Source: Pyrinomonadaceae bacterium (GTDB lineage: Bacteria; Acidobacteriota; Blastocatellia; Pyrinomonadales; Pyrinomonadaceae). From it: a stretch of DNA of 64,000 nucleotides. Shown in pieces: positions 60,262-64,000 of the stretch. The position numbers and the translations under genes were made by a program. The notes below the pieces were generated by a model. That model did no database searches. It worked only from the letters and a program-made list of their open reading frames with translations, and was not told the DNA's origin. Within the stretch, counting starts at the first letter, position 1; the number at the start of each line of letters is the position of its first letter. Location of the stretch: positions 434,001 through 498,000 of the forward strand of contig JANQRU010000005.1 of assembly GCA_028284415.1 (NCBI GenBank), read 5' to 3'.

Positions 60262-61809
60262 TTATCGAACAAGCTTTGTTGCTACTTTATCAACAATATC
60301 AGCTGCATTTTTGTCCCTTGTAATATTATTTCCAATGATAACGAACGCGAGTGTTTCATCATTATTTCTTGCATAGCCTGCTAATGAACTTACATACCTG
60401 ATTGAGCCTGTTTTGCCTAAAATTTTTCCCGTGACATTTCCGAGTCTTCCGCGTAAAGTTCCGCTTTGTCCCGAAATGGGCAGGGAGTTTTTGAATGTAT
60501 CAGCAAGTTTACTTTGTGAAGCATAAACTAATGCACGTCCGATAGCTTCGGGAGTTATAAGATTCAAACGCGAGAGTCCCGAACCATCGTGAACGGCTAT
60601 TTCGTTTGTGGCGACATTTTGTTGAGTAAGCCACTTTTTTATAACTGCGGCTCCGGCGGCATCATCACCACGTAGTTTTTGCATTTTTGGATTTTCATCT
60701 GGAGCTTCATTTCCAAACTTTTTGCCAAGTGTTCTCAAAATTAATTCAGCGTACAAATTTACCGAATCTTTGTTCATTTTTTGGACAGTTTCGGCGAGGG
60801 TTTGGCTTTGTACGGAGGCTAATTCAATGGCATCATTTAAATTTAACTTCTCTTTTGATTTCCAATCAACTGAGCGAGCTTTTCCTTCAACTATAATTCC
60901 ATTTTTTTCCAGAATTTCTTTTAAGATTTTCGCTGAAAAAAGTGCAGGTTTGCTGATGGCGATTCGTGCTTTTAAGTTTTTACCATTTCCCCAAACGTAT
61001 ATTTTGTTTGTACCCAGTTCACGTTTTACACCGATGGCTTCAATATCTTCGATGGGCTGAATTTCACCTGTCAATTCGACAAATTTTGAATTAGATTTTG
61101 GCTTCCCATTTTCGATTGTGATGGTAACTTTATTATCATTTATCGAAAGAGCCGAACTCGCCGCACCGTAGTACCATTGAGCCGCATTCCAAGTCCAACC
61201 ATCGCCCAAGTTATCGCCCTTGAAATAACTTTCATCGCCAATAATGTCGCCTTTGATCTGTCTTAAACCTTTTCGTTTCAATTGATTAATGAGTTTGTTT
61301 ACTGCCTCATCATCAAAATCAGGCGAGCTTTGTCCATAAAGAACTAGATCGGCTTCAATTACTCCATCTTTGATTTCTTCTTTTGCGTAAGTGGAAGTTT
61401 TCCAGCGGAAATCCCCACCAAGTTTATCTAGTGCGATAATGGAAGTTAATAGTTTGTGAACGGACGCAGGATTAAATAATTTCTGAGCGTTTCGACCGCA
61501 AACCACACGCCCGTCTTCCAAGCTTATTGCAATTATGCCCCAACGTGCTTTTTTAAAATCACTTTGCTCGATGGTTTCATCAATTTCTTTGCAAAGTGTA
61601 ACGTCAGCAGGTCTTTCTGAAATTTCCAGAGGCTTTTCTAAATTAACTTTGGCTTTCGGGACATCAAATGTGTTTTCGCTTCCGCTCTGGTTAGAGTTTG
61701 TTTGAGTTTTTGAGTTAAAATAATCACAAGAGGAAAAACCAATAGCTCCACAAATAAATACAGATAAACATAGGTATTTGTTTACTAAAATCCTGTTTAT
61801 CCTGTTCAT
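60262..61809 (-). CDS. dacB: D-Ala-D-Ala carboxypeptidase/endopeptidase (PBP4, DacB type)
   Basis: The 515-residue lipoprotein-like penicillin-binding protein cleaves peptidoglycan cross-links in the periplasm. A lipobox-like end (GFSSC) closes the signal segment. The catalytic SxxK is SVHK ('FNPASVHKLLTS'). The SxN is in 'NKDSVNLYAE', and 'GKTGSIRYVSS' gives the KTG motif, so all three are intact. The long insertion between SxxK and SxN is typical of class C1 PBPs. It follows gpmI by 16 bases, so it is probably in the same operon. Confidence 0.93.
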   Translation of the reverse strand: MNRINRILVNKYLCLSVFICGAIGFSSCDYFNSKTQTNSNQSGSENTFDVPKAKVNLEKPLEISERPADVTLCKEIDETIEQSDFKKARWGIIAISLEDGRVVCGRNAQKLFNPASVHKLLTSIIALDKLGGDFRWKTSTYAKEEIKDGVIEADLVLYGQSSPDFDDEAVNKLINQLKRKGLRQIKGDIIGDESYFKGDNLGDGWTWNAAQWYYGAASSALSINDNKVTITIENGKPKSNSKFVELTGEIQPIEDIEAIGVKRELGTNKIYVWGNGKNLKARIAISKPALFSAKILKEILEKNGIIVEGKARSVDWKSKEKLNLNDAIELASVQSQTLAETVQKMNKDSVNLYAELILRTLGKKFGNEAPDENPKMQKLRGDDAAGAAVIKKWLTQQNVATNEIAVHDGSGLSRLNLITPEAIGRALVYASQSKLADTFKNSLPISGQSGTLRGRLGNVTGKILGKTGSIRYVSSLAGYARNNDETLAFVIIGNNITRDKNAADIVDKVATKLVR

Positions 61810-61825
61810 CTTAATTGAAGAATCC

Positions 61826-63421
61826 TTATTTTAAGCGAAGATCAGTTCCTGTCATTTCGTTTGGCTTATCAATTCCTAAAATTCCCAGAATTGTCGGAGC
61901 AACATCTTCCAAAGCTCCGTCTTCGCGGAGTTTTAAGCCGTTCGTGTGATTTGCGACAAGATGCAGGGGAACGGGGTTTGTTGTGTGTGAATTATTTGGC
62001 TTACCTGTCGTGAGGTCTGCCATTTCTTCGCAGTTACCGTGAGAAGAAGTAATAATAGCTATGCCATCAACCTCTTTGATCTTGTTCACAATTCCTCCCA
62101 AACACGTATCTACAAACTGTATAGCTTGGATGGTTTTTTCTAGATTCCCCGTGTTTGCGATCAGATCGGCGGCGGCTAGATTAACAATAAAAACATCATT
62201 TTCTCCCGCTTCTAAACCACGAAGAAGTTTATCTGTAACCTTAAAGCTTCCCATCTCAGGGTTTTCATGCGAAACGCCATTATTAGAAGGAATTAAGACT
62301 CTCTGCTCGCAAGGATGCTCGATCTCTACGCCACCATTGAAAAAATATGTAACATGCGGATATTTTTCCGTTTCGGTCAGACGGCAATTTAATACACCAT
62401 TTTTAGCGAAAACCTGTGCCAATGCATTGCTTTCTTCAGAGTTTTTGAAAGCGACCGGTAAATTAAATTTCCGCTCATATTCGGTTAAACAAATGGCGTT
62501 TATCTCTGGCTTTCCAAAAGCATTTATCTCAGTTACATCAGAGATAGCAAGAGCTTTGACAAGCTGAATCATACGATCCGCTCTATGATTAAAAAAGATG
62601 ACTGTATCATCTTCCTTAATGGTTGCTACTGGTTCTCCGGGTTTATTTTCCAGAATTATTGGCTGGACAAATTCATCAGAAATCCCACGCAAGTAAGAGC
62701 TACGGATTGCGGTTACTGCATCAGCGGCACGTTCGCCTTCAGCATGAACAAGCATTGTAAAAGCACGGGCTGTGCGTTCCCAATTCTGGCTTTTGTCCAT
62801 CGCAAACTGGCGTCCGCAAAGTGTTGCGATTTTACCAACTCCTATGTCAGCTAATTTTATTTCGATGGCTTCAATATATATGTCAGCAGTTCTTTGGGGA
62901 ACATCACGCCCATCCAAAATTGCGTGCAAGAAAACATTTTCCAAGCCTTCTTGCTTTGCCATTCGTAATAGTGCAAAAAGACTCTCGGTTGAAGAATGAA
63001 CTTCACCATCCGAAACCAACCCTACAAGATGAACAGCTTTGCCATTTTTCTTTGCTTTTTTGAAGCCTTTTTTTAATACTTTATTATCAAAAAATGAACC
63101 TGTTTTGATAGCATCAGAAACTTTTGATCTCTTAGTTTGGACAATCCTTCCCGTACCTAGATTGAGATGTCCGACCTCAGAACTTCCCGGTGCATTTTGG
63201 GTTAAACCGACTCTTGAACCGGAGGCAGCGAGCAATGTTTGCGGGTATTTTGCACAGATTTCATCATAGTTTGGCGTGTGAGCCAAAGCTATGGCGTTTC
63301 CCTGTGTTTGGGTGGAATAGCCCCACCCGTCAATGATAATCAATGCAAGCGGTCGCTTGCGTCCATCATTCATATCCGAACCAAAACCCAAACTCCAATT
63401 TCCAAGTTTAACTGTAACCAT
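61826..63421 (-). CDS. gpmI: 2,3-bisphosphoglycerate-independent phosphoglycerate mutase
   Basis: The 531-residue enzyme interconverts 3- and 2-phosphoglycerate in glycolysis. The first metal motif is 'IIIDGWGY', the catalytic Ser lies in 'GSSEVGHLNLGTGR', and the metal-binding 'FFNHRADRM' and 'TSSHGNCEEM' motifs are present. The frame starts at 63421, but the ATG at 63373 (MNDGRKRP) fits the family N-terminus better; no ribosome-binding site decides it. It heads the run toward dacB. Confidence 0.95.
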   Translation of the reverse strand: MVTVKLGNWSLGFGSDMNDGRKRPLALIIIDGWGYSTQTQGNAIALAHTPNYDEICAKYPQTLLAASGSRVGLTQNAPGSSEVGHLNLGTGRIVQTKRSKVSDAIKTGSFFDNKVLKKGFKKAKKNGKAVHLVGLVSDGEVHSSTESLFALLRMAKQEGLENVFLHAILDGRDVPQRTADIYIEAIEIKLADIGVGKIATLCGRQFAMDKSQNWERTARAFTMLVHAEGERAADAVTAIRSSYLRGISDEFVQPIILENKPGEPVATIKEDDTVIFFNHRADRMIQLVKALAISDVTEINAFGKPEINAICLTEYERKFNLPVAFKNSEESNALAQVFAKNGVLNCRLTETEKYPHVTYFFNGGVEIEHPCEQRVLIPSNNGVSHENPEMGSFKVTDKLLRGLEAGENDVFIVNLAAADLIANTGNLEKTIQAIQFVDTCLGGIVNKIKEVDGIAIITSSHGNCEEMADLTTGKPNNSHTTNPVPLHLVANHTNGLKLREDGALEDVAPTILGILGIDKPNEMTGTDLRLK

Positions 63422-63538
63422 CGAATCTATTTAGACAAACCGAAAGCCGTAAAACATCTGGCAAGTGGGGGTCTTTGCTAACTCCGTCTATATTCAAAAA
63501 ATCAATTTAATTTTAGCTGGAATTTCAACTGCAAAAGC

Positions 63539-63556
63539 AAAAGCTGATTAGCTTTT
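63539..63556 (-). terminator. Weak terminator-like hairpin behind the acetyltransferase
   Basis: A 7-bp stem AAAAGCT / AGCTTTT with a GATT loop lies 44 bases past the acetyltransferase stop; read on the minus strand, it is followed by a T-rich stretch. Confidence 0.35.
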
Positions 63557-63599
63557 CGTCGTTCATTTTAACATATTTGAAAGATTAATGAAGTCTTTG

Positions 63600-64000
63600 T
63601 TAATAAGCATCGGGAGCGGCTTTTTCCATCCAGCGTTCTGGATGTTTAAATTCGGTAAAGCCATACTTTTCATAAAGCCTGTGAGCATCTCTGGTTGCCA
63701 AAACCCAGCGACGAAATCCTTGCAGGTCAGGATGGTCTGAAATTACTTCCATCAACCACTTACCCAGACCATTTCCTTGATATTCGGGCAATATATAAAC
63801 ATCCCCCAGATAAGCAAAAGTTGCAAAATCAGTCACAACACGGGCAAATCCGATTTGTTTTTCATCTTTATAAACACCAAAACAAAGTGAATTATTAATT
63901 ACAGTTTCCATCTGCTCGAACGTGCGATTTCCAGCCCAATAAGATTGATTTACCAAATAGTCCAAAATCACCTCGATCTGTAAATCATCCCGATTCGTAG
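63600..64000 (-). CDS. GNAT-family N-acetyltransferase, 5' truncated by window edge
   Basis: The product is a GNAT acetyltransferase. Acetyl-CoA-binding motif A is visible as 'VYILPEYQGNGLGKWLM', with a preceding 'FAYLGDVYI' strand and a C-terminal 'RLYEKYGFTEF' segment. The frame stays open past the GTG at 63971 through the window end ('LQIEVILDYLVNQSYW'), so the start lies outside. Relatives with this 'DFLxxESYWA' front are small cytoplasmic acetyltransferases of unknown substrate. It is on the same strand as gpmI, 178 bases upstream of it. Confidence 0.85.
   Translation of the reverse strand, partial: TNRDDLQIEVILDYLVNQSYWAGNRTFEQMETVINNSLCFGVYKDEKQIGFARVVTDFATFAYLGDVYILPEYQGNGLGKWLMEVISDHPDLQGFRRWVLATRDAHRLYEKYGFTEFKHPERWMEKAAPDAY

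Noticed and set aside
1-64000. CRISPR arrays, rRNA, tRNA, IS elements, prophage genes
   Set aside because: I saw no regularly spaced direct repeats, no tRNA cloverleaf or rRNA signature and no transposase, integrase or phage structural gene. A dedicated tRNA and CRISPR scan would settle this.

Overview
The window is AT-rich, densely packed bacterial chromosome with no rRNA, tRNA, phage or insertion-sequence gene that I can see. Several things point to the Acidobacteriota, most likely Blastocatellia: two large Ser/Thr kinases that open with the 'KPEKWEKIKSLFE' type N-terminal segment, a small ECF sigma factor of the matching family, many secreted proteins whose signal peptides end in AQ, TolB-propeller/amidohydrolase and Ycf48-type secreted proteins, and an RHS operon. 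This placement comes from family knowledge and was not tested by a search.

Layout. 1-2193 is the 3' part of a ClpA/ClpC-like ATPase, followed by secreted proteins of unknown function and a small gene graveyard (4190-4696) holding a HEIGH-motif remnant and a frameshifted ParE-type toxin. 4819-14483 holds RNase E/G with a huge insertion in its S1 domain, a family A DNA polymerase without a 5' nuclease, a coiled-coil zinc-ribbon protein and a large secreted TPR protein. 14493-22168 is an apparent five-gene minus-strand operon: a discoidin-domain protein, a Thr-Pro-linker protein, a 1764-residue RHS protein, and two small lipoproteins, the first overlapping the RHS stop codon. About 1 kb of gene-free DNA with strong hairpins follows (22169-23172). 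23173-25588 carries era-prmA and a DinB-like protein. 25652-32404 is a minus-strand run of Sua5/TsaC, an SbcC/Rad50-like ATPase, an HD phosphohydrolase, RNase HI and a Ycf48-like propeller. 32610-38336 holds a receiver-only response regulator, uvrC, a candidate immunity/antitoxin-like gene pair, a nested inverted-repeat element, an esterase and a PhyH-type oxygenase.

38392-48544 is rich in envelope proteins: a class C beta-lactamase-like hydrolase with TPRs, a His/Met-rich lipoprotein, a tiny acidic lipoprotein, a multi-pass protein, a CxxCH cytochrome-like protein and a propeller-amidohydrolase. 48602-56625 is a signalling block of two tandem kinases fused to large multi-pass C-terminal regions, a membrane protein, an ECF sigma factor with a near-consensus promoter, and a lipoprotein. 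56764-63421 is a minus-strand series of GpmI, PBP4-type DacB, a CPBP protease, thymidine kinase, a small protein, a YkgJ-type Cys-cluster protein and a dipeptide epimerase. A GNAT acetyltransferase runs off the right edge.

The region most likely to hold something undescribed is the RHS operon. The RHS protein has a 258-residue tail I cannot assign, an overlapping lipoprotein gene placed like an immunity gene, and two upstream secreted proteins that share one N-terminal module but carry different C-terminal ends. The tandem kinase-membrane fusions and the S1-interrupting RNase E insertion come next.
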